Position numbers and translations under genes: made by a program
Source of the DNA: Pseudomonadota bacterium
GTDB lineage: Bacteria > Myxococcota > Myxococcia > Myxococcales > Anaeromyxobacteraceae
Direction of reading: 5' to 3'
DNA: 6,708 nt
NCBI GenBank assembly: GCA_023411405.1
Contig: JAEYOU010000724.1
Coordinates: 1 to 6,708 of the forward strand
Notes under the pieces: generated by a model
Databases searched by the model: none
Seen by the model: the letters and a program-made list of their open reading frames with translations, nothing else
What the model was told of the DNA's origin: nothing
Shown: in pieces, positions 1-5,546 of the stretch
Numbering within the stretch: position 1 is the first letter of the stretch
How the letters are laid out: each line of letters begins with the position of its first letter

Positions 1-165
1 GCCGGGGACGCCCGCCGCGACCGCCGCCGCGACTCTCCACCCGCCGGAGCCGGGCGGCCATGCCGGCCCGAGCAGCCCGGCGGCGACCGCGAGCCCGAAG
101 ATCGCGATCTGTCCGGCCACCCAGCCCTCGCCACGGGGGCCGAGCGTGGGGAGGCGCGGGCTCAC
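1..165 (-). CDS. Probable isoprenylcysteine carboxyl methyltransferase-type membrane protein (partial, N-terminal 55 codons)
   Basis: The frame is open from a GTG at 165 to the left edge and encodes 55 residues. It begins with an N-terminal LGPRGEGWV segment (residues 8-16), followed by a hydrophobic stretch at about residues 16-34 that looks like a first transmembrane helix. A second alanine/valine-rich segment starts near residue 45. From memory, this LGxRGEGWV opening followed by a membrane helix is typical of bacterial ICMT-family (isoprenylcysteine carboxyl methyltransferase-like) integral membrane proteins. The diagnostic C-terminal SAM-binding region lies outside the window, so the family is an inference. 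The GTG overlaps the TGA of the upstream SDR gene (shared GTGA), which indicates translational coupling in one operon. It could instead be another small membrane protein. Confidence 0.6.
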   Translation of the reverse strand, partial: MSPRLPTLGPRGEGWVAGQIAIFGLAVAAGLLGPAWPPGSGGWRVAAAVAAGVPG

Positions 166-869
166 GGCAGGCTCTTGCCCGCGAAGTCCTGCGCCGCGAA
201 GAAGGCGCCGTGGACCTCGCCGTCGACGAGCACCGGCGCGAGCGCGCCGGGGAGGACGGACTCGACCGCGTTGGGCGCGTTGGGCCCGCCGAGGTCGGTC
301 CGCAGCCAGCCCGGGTCGAGGAGGTTCATGAGGACGCCGGTGCCCCGGAGCTGCGGGACGGTGTCGCGGACGAACTTGTCGAGCGCGGCCTTCGAGGCGG
401 CGTAGGCCATGAGCTCCGGCTGATCGCGGATGCCGGAGGTGACGTGCACGATCCGGCCCCAGCGCTGCTGCTTCATGCGCGGCAGGACCCGGTACGTGAT
501 CTGGATCGGCGCGATCACGTTGACCTCGAAGCTCGTCCGGAAGTCCGCGGGGGGCGTGGCGAGCCAGTCCTGGCGGAAGCGGGTCATGATCGCCGCGTTG
601 CTGTAGAGGATGTCGATGCCGCCGCTCGCCGACATCGCCGCGTCCACCATGCGGTCGACCTCGTCGGCCTTCGAGAGCTCGGCCGCGACGGAGGCGACCT
701 TCACGCCGTGCTTCAGGAGGTCCTGCTCGAGGTCGGCGGTGTGCGACCGCTCGCGGCTGTGCAGCACGAGGTTGCAGCCGCGCTGCGCGAGGCCGGTCGC
801 GACCTGCTTGCCGACGCCCCGGGCCGCCCCGGTGACCAGCGCCCACTTCCCACGGATGTCCACGGCCAT
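162..869 (-). CDS. SDR family NAD(P)-dependent oxidoreductase
   Basis: This is a 235-residue classical short-chain dehydrogenase/reductase, a normal length for the family. The Rossmann cofactor motif TGAARGVG lies at residues 13-20. An SNAA variant of the NNAG motif is at 90-93, and the family's structural Asn fits N117. The catalytic Ser is S145 and the YxxxK pair is Y156 and K160 (YAASK). A DPGWLRTDL segment follows at 185-193. These residues support a cytosolic NAD(P)H-dependent carbonyl/alcohol oxidoreductase; the substrate cannot be named. The ATG at 869 is preferred because GAGGGAGAG at 879-887 sits nine bases upstream and because the protein starts just before the first Rossmann strand, although the frame stays open far upstream. 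Its stop overlaps the start of the downstream membrane-protein gene by four bases, so the two are probably co-expressed. It diverges from the epimerase gene. Confidence 0.93.
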   Translation of the reverse strand: MAVDIRGKWALVTGAARGVGKQVATGLAQRGCNLVLHSRERSHTADLEQDLLKHGVKVASVAAELSKADEVDRMVDAAMSASGGIDILYSNAAIMTRFRQDWLATPPADFRTSFEVNVIAPIQITYRVLPRMKQQRWGRIVHVTSGIRDQPELMAYAASKAALDKFVRDTVPQLRGTGVLMNLLDPGWLRTDLGGPNAPNAVESVLPGALAPVLVDGEVHGAFFAAQDFAGKSLP

Positions 870-1010
870 GCGGGTGTTCTCTCCCTCGGGTTCGTGCCCG
901 GCGCGGCGGGTGAGCCGGGCCGGAGGGGCGAGTCTAGACAAGAGGCGGGGGCCGCGAAACGGAAACGGCGCCGCATGCTGGAACGTTTTTGCTCGGATAT
1001 GCTGGCGGCG

Positions 1011-1017
1011 GGAGGAG
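1011..1017 (+). promoter_or_regulatory. Strong Shine-Dalgarno deciding the epimerase start
   Basis: GGAGGAG lies five bases before the ATG at 1023. In-frame ATGs at 975 and 999 lack such a site and would add residues in front of the first Rossmann strand, so 1023 is the preferred start. Confidence 0.8.
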
Positions 1018-1022
1018 CGCGC

Positions 1023-1934
1023 ATGCGCATCGTCGTCACCGGCGCCACCGGGTTCATCGGGAGCCACGTCGCCGCGCGGCTCGCGCGGGCCGGCCACGCC
1101 GTCGTCGCCACCGGCCGGGATCCCGCCAAGGTCCCGGCCCTCGGGGCCCTCCCCGGCGTCTCGCTCGCCCGGCTGGATCTCGGCGACCCCTCGAGCTGGG
1201 CCGCGCCGCTCGCCGGCGCCGGCGTCCTCGTGCACGTGGCGCTCGGCTGGGGCGACACCGGCCCCGAGATGCTCGCCGCCGACACCGCCGCCTCCGTCGG
1301 GCTCCTCGAGGCCGCGCGCCGCGCCGGCGTGCGGCGCGTGATCTACACCTCGTCCACGGCCGCGAACGGCGAGCTGGAGCCGGTGAACGCCGACGATCGC
1401 CAGCCGCGGCCGACCGATCTCTACGGCGCGACGAAGGCGGCGACGGAGATGTTCGCGCGGGCGTACGCGCGCCAGCAGGGCCTGCCCGTCCACGTCGTCC
1501 GCCCCGGCTACGTCTTCGGCGAGCCGGTCGTGCCCGGGGCACGCAGCCAGCCCGACCGGCGGTTCCGCGACCTCTGCGCCGCGGTCCGCGAGGGGCGCCC
1601 CGTCCGGCTCGTCCAGCACGACGGCACGCAGTTCCTCCACGCCGCCGATCTCGCCGAGGTCTACCTGAAGCTCCTCGACGATCCTGCCCCGTTCACCCTC
1701 CGCTACGCGCTCTCGCGCGACTGGGTCTCCTGGGAGGAGATCGCCCGCTGGGCGATGGAGGCCGCCGGCCGCGAGGTGCCGCTCGAGCTCGAGGACCGGG
1801 GCTACGGCGCGGAGCCGTACCGGTTCGACGTCTCGCGCCTCGCGCGCGAGCTCGGGCTCTCGTTCGGGAACGAGGAGCGGCTGCGGGCGCACGTGCGGTG
1901 GGAGCTGGGGAGGAGCGGAGCCACGCCGGGCTGA
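1023..1934 (+). CDS. NAD-dependent epimerase/dehydratase family protein (extended SDR)
   Basis: The 303-residue protein has the extended-SDR architecture. The dinucleotide-binding motif TGATGFIGSH is at residues 6-15, with glycines 7, 10 and 13. The active-site region includes YTSSTA at 108-113 with the likely catalytic Ser/Thr, and the YxxxK pair is Y134 and K138 (YGATK). RPGYVFG follows at 160-166, and FLHAADLAEVY at 204-214 matches the family's conserved late Asp-Leu motif. The C-terminal third is the variable substrate domain. Family members act on nucleotide sugars, flavonoid-like or steroid-like substrates and others; nothing here identifies the substrate. Start choice follows the strong ribosome site at 1011-1017. 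It is divergently arranged with the SDR gene across about 153 bp, and no clear sigma70-type promoter could be picked out there. No frameshift or missing catalytic residue is seen. Confidence 0.92.
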   Translation: MRIVVTGATGFIGSHVAARLARAGHAVVATGRDPAKVPALGALPGVSLARLDLGDPSSWAAPLAGAGVLVHVALGWGDTGPEMLAADTAASVGLLEAARRAGVRRVIYTSSTAANGELEPVNADDRQPRPTDLYGATKAATEMFARAYARQQGLPVHVVRPGYVFGEPVVPGARSQPDRRFRDLCAAVREGRPVRLVQHDGTQFLHAADLAEVYLKLLDDPAPFTLRYALSRDWVSWEEIARWAMEAAGREVPLELEDRGYGAEPYRFDVSRLARELGLSFGNEERLRAHVRWELGRSGATPG

Positions 1935-1964
1935 GATCACGTCCCCGGGCGATGGTCACCGCCG

Positions 1965-2007
1965 GCCGACGGCTCCGCTCGGCGCCGACGCGACCGAGGT
2001 CCCTCGG
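1965..2007. terminator. Possible GC-rich hairpins between convergent genes
   Basis: The 100-bp gap between the convergent epimerase and hydrolase genes contains two short inverted repeats: GCCGA (1965-1969) with TCGGC (1979-1983), and CCGAG (1994-1998) with CTCGG (2003-2007). Either could help stop transcription from both sides. Neither is followed by a T-tract, and short GC stems are common by chance in DNA this rich. Confidence 0.25.
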
Positions 2008-2034
2008 GGCTTGGTCGACGGGCGTGCCGCGGCC

Positions 2035-2682
2035 TCACGTCCCGCCACCCACCAGCGGCTGCAGGAACCCCCACGCCTCCTCGAACACGCGGTCGTAGGA
2101 GCCCTCGAGGCCGTGCCCCTCGTCGACCTCCAGGAGCTGCGCCGAGGGCGTGCGCGCGACGAAGGCGGCGACGTCCTCGAGGGGCACGGTCTCGTCGCGG
2201 CGGCCGGCGATGCAGAGCGTGGGGACGTTCACCGCGGGGAAGGGCGGGTAGGCCCGCGCGTCCTCGTGGAACTGCCAGCCGAGGCGGCGGTTCCGGCCGG
2301 AGTCGTGGTGGAACACCTCGCGGCCGCGGGCCCGCCACTCCTCGCGCTCGGCCTCCGAGAGCTTCCTGTCCCAGCGCTCGAACAGCCGGAACGCGGGCGC
2401 GAGCAGGACCATCCGCGCGATGGCGGGGCTCCGCGCGGCGGCGACGGCGGCGAGGTACCCGCCCAGCGAGCTGCCGATGATCCCGTGCGGCGGCGCCGCC
2501 GCCGAGAGGATCCGCTCGGCCTCGGCCAGCATGCTGGAGGGCGACGACCGCTCGAAGCCGTCGTCACCAGGGGTGAGGTTCGCGATCTCGAGGTGGGCGC
2601 CGGCGGCGGCGAAGCGGGCGGCGAGGTGGCGGGCCTTGGCCGAGCGAGGCCCGGACCCGAAGCCATGCATGTAGAGGAGCAC
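2035..2682 (-). CDS. YqiA/YcfP-like alpha/beta-hydrolase (putative esterase)
   Basis: This is a 215-residue small alpha/beta-hydrolase if the GTG at 2682 is the start. The N-terminal strand MLLYMHGFGSGPRS carries the HGFGSGP oxyanion-loop region (residues 6-12) typical of YqiA-like esterases. The nucleophile elbow GSSLGG (70-75) gives Ser72, the acid is probably Asp163 in GRRDETVP, and the base is His190 in DEGHG. All three triad members are present in order. The family is a group of cytosolic carboxylesterases of poorly defined natural substrate. Start choice is uncertain: the in-frame ATG at 2670 would cut the first beta strand, and no good Shine-Dalgarno is seen before either codon. It lies 58 bp downstream of the TPR-like gene on the same strand and may be cotranscribed with it. 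Confidence 0.88.
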   Translation of the reverse strand: MLLYMHGFGSGPRSAKARHLAARFAAAGAHLEIANLTPGDDGFERSSPSSMLAEAERILSAAAPPHGIIGSSLGGYLAAVAAARSPAIARMVLLAPAFRLFERWDRKLSEAEREEWRARGREVFHHDSGRNRRLGWQFHEDARAYPPFPAVNVPTLCIAGRRDETVPLEDVAAFVARTPSAQLLEVDEGHGLEGSYDRVFEEAWGFLQPLVGGGT

Positions 2683-2740
2683 GGGGTGCAGAGTAACGCA
2701 GGATGCGGCCGCTGCGAGGGGCTGACGCCCGAGGCCAGCC

Positions 2741-3025
2741 TCACCCCCGGGGCGCCGCGGCCCACGCCGTCCGCCCCTGGAGCCGGAGCAGCACCTCGAG
2801 CTCGTCGCCGCCGCTCGCGTGCAGGAGGTCGCCCAGGCCGGAGAGGATGAGCGTCGAGGCGTCCCAGCTCGCCTTCGGCTCGGGCAGGAGCTCCCAGGCC
2901 TCGAGGTACGCGGCGAGCGCGAGCTGTCGCTCGCCGTCCTTCGCGTGCAGGCGCGCCTCCCGGCAGAGCCGCTCCACCGCCGCGAGGCGATCGAACGCGG
3001 GCCTTTCGCCGAGGTGCTCGTCCAT
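2741..3025 (-). CDS. Small TPR-like protein, probably C-terminally truncated
   Basis: The 94-residue product has an amphipathic helical pattern resembling one tetratricopeptide repeat plus the start of another: CREARLHAKDGERQLALAAYLEAWELLPEPK at residues 21-51, then a helix ending GLGDLLHA at 63-70. From memory, this AWELLPEPK...A..ILxxLGD pattern matches small TPR proteins that normally continue with more helices. Here the frame changes to GGDELEVLLRLQGR and an alanine-rich tail that no longer resembles the repeat. The other two minus-strand frames downstream show no lost continuation, so a deletion is more likely than a single frameshift. AAGG seven bases before the ATG at 3025 is a moderate ribosome site. 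TPR proteins bind other proteins; no specific function can be assigned. It lies between rarA and the hydrolase on the same strand. Confidence 0.72.
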   Translation of the reverse strand: MDEHLGERPAFDRLAAVERLCREARLHAKDGERQLALAAYLEAWELLPEPKASWDASTLILSGLGDLLHASGGDELEVLLRLQGRTAWAAAPRG

Positions 3026-3108
3026 GGAACGACCTTATGACGAGGTCCGGCGCGCGTGAAATGGACGAGCGGTCGCCTACCCAACCAGTACCGGACGTGT
3101 AGCGCGTT

Positions 3109-3172
3109 TCCGGGACGCCGCCGGGCGAGCGCTCGCCCGGCGCCGGCGCGCGCAAACGTTGTGCGTCCCGGA
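3109..3172. repeat. Nested inverted repeat with a 24-bp perfect palindrome
   Basis: Positions 3119-3142 form a perfect 24-bp palindrome with half-site CGCCGGGCGAGC. It is enclosed by a 10-bp perfect inverted repeat, TCCGGGACGC at 3109-3118 and its complement at 3163-3172. The left outer arm abuts the palindrome, while 20 bases separate it from the right arm. It lies 37 bases beyond the rarA stop and upstream of the TPR-like gene. It may act as a rho-independent-like terminator or transcript-end stabiliser for rarA, but no T-tract follows on either strand. A dimeric-protein binding site is another possibility. Confidence 0.7.
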
Positions 3173-3209
3173 CCGGGCGCTCGGCGGGGCGGCCGCGACC
3201 CGGGCGTGG

Positions 3210-4547
3210 TCACTCCTCCGGCTCGACCGGTCCGCTCTGCCGCGCCTGCGCCCGCAGCTCGCGGTGGCGCTCCCCGAGCGTGCGCTCGAGGCCGCTCTCC
3301 GAGAGCTCCACGATCCGCTCGCCCCGGAGCGCGTCGGGCAGGTACTCCTCGGCGACGTAGTGGCCCTCGAAGTTGTGCGGGTAGCGATAGCCGCCGCCGT
3401 AGCCCAGCCCCTCGAGGAGCTTCGTGGGCGCGTTGCGCAGCCGCAGCGGGACCGGCAGCGGCCCGCGCTCCTTCACGAGGCGCCGCGCGTTCCCGTACGC
3501 GGCGATCGCCGTGTTCGCCTTGGGCGCGAGCGCGAGGTAGACCGCCGCCTGCGTCAGAGGCAGCACGCCCTCGGGCATCCCGACGAGCTCGATGGCCTGG
3601 AGCGCCGCGACGGAGACCTGGAGGGCCTGCGGGTCGGCGTTGCCCACGTCCTCGGAGGCGAAGATCACCATCCGCCGCAGGACGAAGCGCGGGTCCTCGC
3701 CGCCCTCGAGCATCCGCACCATGTAGTAGACGGCCGCGTCCGGATCGGAGCCGCGCAGCGACTTGATGAAGGCGGAGACCACGTTGTAGTGCTCCTCGCC
3801 CGCCTTGTCGTAGAGCACGGTCTTCGTCTGGAGCGCCTCCTCCGCGTCGGCCCGCTCGATCCGCTCCCGCCCGGCGAGGCGCACCGCCGACGCGGCCACC
3901 TCGAGCGCGTTGAGCGCCCGCCGCGCGTCGCCGTACGCGTACCGCGCGAGCGCCTCGCGGCCCTCGGGCGAGAGCGTGACCGTGCTCGCGAGCCCCTCCG
4001 GCGCGGCCACCGCGCGATCGAGGAGCGCCCCGATCTCGTCCTCGGTGAGCCCCCGGAGCGTCACGACCCGGCACCGCGAGAGGAGCGCGGCGTTGACCTC
4101 GAACGACGGGTTCTCGGTGGTGGCGCCGATCATCGTGATCGTGCCGTCCTCCACGTGCGGGAGGAACGCGTCCTGCTGGGCCTTCGTGAACCGGTGGATC
4201 TCGTCCACGAACAGGATCGTCCGCCGCCGGTTCATCCGCCGCCGGTCGCGCGCCGCCGCGACGATCTCGCGGATCTCCTTCACCCCGCCGAGCACCGCGC
4301 TGAACGGCACGAACTCTGCGCCGGTCCGCTGGGCGACGATCCGACCCAGCGTGGTCTTCCCGGTGCCGGGCGGTCCCCAGAGGATGAGCGAGGGGACCTG
4401 GTCGGCCTCGATGGCGCGGCGCAGCGCCGCGCCGGGGCCGAGGACGTGGTCCTGGCCCGCGAAGTCCTCCAGGCGCCTGGGGCGCATCCGCTCGGCGAGC
4501 GGTTTGCCGGAGGGGTCGGCGGCGGCGGCGCGATCGAAGAGGTCCAT
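3210..4547 (-). CDS. rarA: Replication-associated recombination protein A (RarA/MgsA AAA+ ATPase)
   Basis: The 445-residue protein is close to the roughly 447 residues of E. coli RarA and full length. The N-terminus (PLAERMRPRRLEDFAGQDH, 16-34) is the typical RarA/clamp-loader-like opening. Walker A is GPPGTGKT at 58-65 with Lys64, and Walker B is ILFVDEIHRF at 111-120 with Asp115-Glu116. Sensor 1 is GATTENPSF (141-149), the arginine finger is probably Arg158 in LLSRC, and sensor 2 is GDARRALN (206-213). The C-terminal part has the conserved YDKAGEEHYNVVSAFIKSLRGSDPDAA block (246-272) and ASEDVGNADP (297-306). RarA is a tetrameric DNA-dependent ATPase, homologous to eukaryotic WRNIP1/Mgs1, that acts at stalled replication forks. 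The start at 4547 has GGGGA five bases upstream. The gene diverges from nadK across 66 bp. Confidence 0.97.
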   Translation of the reverse strand: MDLFDRAAAADPSGKPLAERMRPRRLEDFAGQDHVLGPGAALRRAIEADQVPSLILWGPPGTGKTTLGRIVAQRTGAEFVPFSAVLGGVKEIREIVAAARDRRRMNRRRTILFVDEIHRFTKAQQDAFLPHVEDGTITMIGATTENPSFEVNAALLSRCRVVTLRGLTEDEIGALLDRAVAAPEGLASTVTLSPEGREALARYAYGDARRALNALEVAASAVRLAGRERIERADAEEALQTKTVLYDKAGEEHYNVVSAFIKSLRGSDPDAAVYYMVRMLEGGEDPRFVLRRMVIFASEDVGNADPQALQVSVAALQAIELVGMPEGVLPLTQAAVYLALAPKANTAIAAYGNARRLVKERGPLPVPLRLRNAPTKLLEGLGYGGGYRYPHNFEGHYVAEEYLPDALRGERIVELSESGLERTLGERHRELRAQARQSGPVEPEE

Positions 4548-4563
4548 GGCGATCCCCGTGAAC

Positions 4564-4585
4564 GAGCCCGAGCCCGAGCCCGAGC
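4564..4585. repeat. GAGCCC hexanucleotide tandem repeat
   Basis: GAGCCC occurs three times in direct tandem (4564-4581) and is followed by a partial GAGC. It lies in the rarA-nadK intergenic region, in what would be the rarA 5' untranslated region and just upstream of the nadK -10 box. Being hexameric and noncoding, copy-number change would alter promoter or leader spacing rather than a reading frame. Confidence 0.8.
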
Positions 4586-4597
4586 GCGGCTGGAACC

Positions 4598-4603
4598 CTT
4601 ATA
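4598..4603 (-). promoter_or_regulatory. Candidate rarA -10 element
   Basis: On the minus strand TATAAG reads across 4603-4598, inside the only A/T-rich patch of the intergenic region. Transcription would begin near 4591 and give a leader of about 43 bases that includes the GAGCCC repeat. A weak -35 match, CTGTCC at 4625-4620, lies 16 bp upstream and falls inside the nadK coding start. Confidence 0.35.
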
Positions 4604-4607
4604 TGAT
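4602..4607 (+). promoter_or_regulatory. Candidate nadK -10 element giving a leaderless transcript
   Basis: TATGAT matches the TATAAT consensus at five of six positions. Its last base lies seven bases before the nadK ATG at 4614, so the expected transcription start coincides with or nearly reaches the start codon. No Shine-Dalgarno precedes the ATG, as expected for a leaderless mRNA. No good -35 match is present at the usual distance. Confidence 0.45.
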
Positions 4608-4613
4608 GTTCGG

Positions 4614-5453
4614 ATGGACGGACAGCTCTGCCCCTCGCCCCGCAGGGTCGGGATCGTGCACAAGGTGACGAGCCGCGAGGCCGCGGAGGCGGCGCTGCTC
4701 GTCTCCCAGTTCCTCCGCGCCCGCGGCGTGGAGGTCACGACCGACGAGGCGGAGATCGGCCGGACGGCCGAGCTGGTGCTCGTCCTCGGCGGCGACGGGA
4801 CGCTCATCCACGCCGCGTCGCTCCTCGACGGCCGCGCGGTGCCGATCCTGGGCGTCAACATGGGCAAGCTCGGGTTCATGACCGAGGTGCCGCAGAACGA
4901 GCTCTACGTCGCGCTGGAGGAGGTCCTCGCCGGCACGGCCCAGGTCTCGGAGCGCATGAAGCTGCGCGTGCACCTGCACCGCGGCGACGCGGCCGAGCGC
5001 GCGGTGGACCTGGAGGTGCTCAACGACGCGGTGCTCGCGAAGGGCGCGCTCTCCCGCATGGTCGAGATCGAGATCCGCTGCGGCGGGAGCTTCCTCACCA
5101 CGCTGCGCGGCGACGGCATCATCGTGGCGACGCCGACCGGCTCCACCGCCTACGCGCTCTCGGCGAACGGGCCGATCATGGTCCCCACGATGCGCGGCGT
5201 GATCCTCGCGCCGATCTGCCCGCACACGCTCACGCAGCGGCCCATCGTCGTGCCCGACGACAAGACGGTCGAGCTCTGGATCCGGAACGACACCGACGTG
5301 TTCCTCACGCTCGACGGGCAGAAGGGCATGAAGCTCCAGCGCGGCGACCGCATCCAGGCGAAGCAGTCGCAGAACCGCGTGCTCCTCGTCCGGAACCCGC
5401 GGATCGACTTCTTCGGGATCCTGCGGGCGAAGCTGAGGTGGGGAGACCGGTAG
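4614..5453 (+). CDS. nadK: NAD kinase (ATP-NAD kinase)
   Basis: This 279-residue cytosolic enzyme phosphorylates NAD to NADP. The N-terminal strand VGIVHK (12-17) leads to the signature GGDGT at 59-63, with Asp61 as the expected catalytic residue. GVNMGKLGFM (80-89) follows. The nucleotide-binding NE/D position is LNDAV at 136-140, here Asn137-Asp138 rather than the commoner Asn-Glu. GDGIIVATPTGSTAYALSANGP (167-188) is the family's most conserved block, and the late DGQ (234-236) is also present. Length is normal and no domain is missing. The ATG at 4614 is the only plausible start: no other start codon lies between it and the first strand, and upstream in-frame codons encode low-complexity sequence. 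The start has no Shine-Dalgarno and sits next to a TATGAT box. recN follows 93 bp downstream on the same strand. Confidence 0.97.
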   Translation: MDGQLCPSPRRVGIVHKVTSREAAEAALLVSQFLRARGVEVTTDEAEIGRTAELVLVLGGDGTLIHAASLLDGRAVPILGVNMGKLGFMTEVPQNELYVALEEVLAGTAQVSERMKLRVHLHRGDAAERAVDLEVLNDAVLAKGALSRMVEIEIRCGGSFLTTLRGDGIIVATPTGSTAYALSANGPIMVPTMRGVILAPICPHTLTQRPIVVPDDKTVELWIRNDTDVFLTLDGQKGMKLQRGDRIQAKQSQNRVLLVRNPRIDFFGILRAKLRWGDR

Positions 5454-5472
5454 CACCTCTCCGTGCCCGTGC

Positions 5473-5489
5473 CCGGGATGCCCTCCCGG
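5473..5489 (+). terminator. Possible hairpin terminator after nadK
   Basis: CCGGGA (5473-5478) and TCCCGG (5484-5489) form a perfect six-base stem with a five-base loop, 20 bases past the nadK stop. No T-run follows, so it may only attenuate transcription into recN, or it may be fortuitous. Confidence 0.3.
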
Positions 5490-5507
5490 ACCGCCTGTTC
5501 ACCTGAA
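5487..5507 (+). promoter_or_regulatory. Candidate recN operator (LexA-like dyad)
   Basis: Upstream of recN lies the dyad TTCA-CC-TGAA (5498-5507), beginning within GTTCA. The 17 bases 5487-5503 match about 14 positions of the degenerate myxobacterial LexA motif CTRHAMRYBYGTTCAGS, which I quote from memory. recN is an SOS gene in many bacteria, so a LexA site here is plausible. The motif is degenerate enough to occur by chance. Confidence 0.3.
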
Positions 5508-5546
5508 AATTTGCGCAGTGTCAGTGACCCATGGATCAATGCGTCC

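Noticed and set aside
980..1000. GGAAC followed by TCGGATAT upstream of the epimerase, resembling an ECF-sigma promoter
   Set aside because: The spacing is only eight bases, too short for a usable -35/-10 pair.
60..1022. Open frame extending far upstream of the epimerase start
   Set aside because: The stretch overlaps the SDR gene on the opposite strand, encodes biased Arg/Ala/Gly-rich sequence, and lacks the strong ribosome site present at 1011-1017. It is a high-GC shadow.
2683..4074. Open frame upstream of the hydrolase in the same frame, running antisense-free through rarA
   Set aside because: It reads rarA and the TPR-like gene in a shifted frame and gives low-complexity Arg/Ala sequence. 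RarA, with complete AAA+ motifs, is the real gene there.
3159..4613. Long plus-strand open frame continuous with nadK
   Set aside because: It is antisense to rarA, low in complexity and without domains. NAD kinase homology begins only after ATG 4614.
4603..4668. Short open frame from ATG 4603 overlapping the nadK start
   Set aside because: It encodes 21 residues out of frame with nadK, and its ATG lies inside the -10 box, so it would not be included in the transcript.
4749..5030. Asn-Asp instead of Asn-Glu at the NAD kinase nucleotide-binding site
   Set aside because: I recall Asn-Asp in other NAD kinases from delta-proteobacterial groups, so it is not a sign of inactivity.
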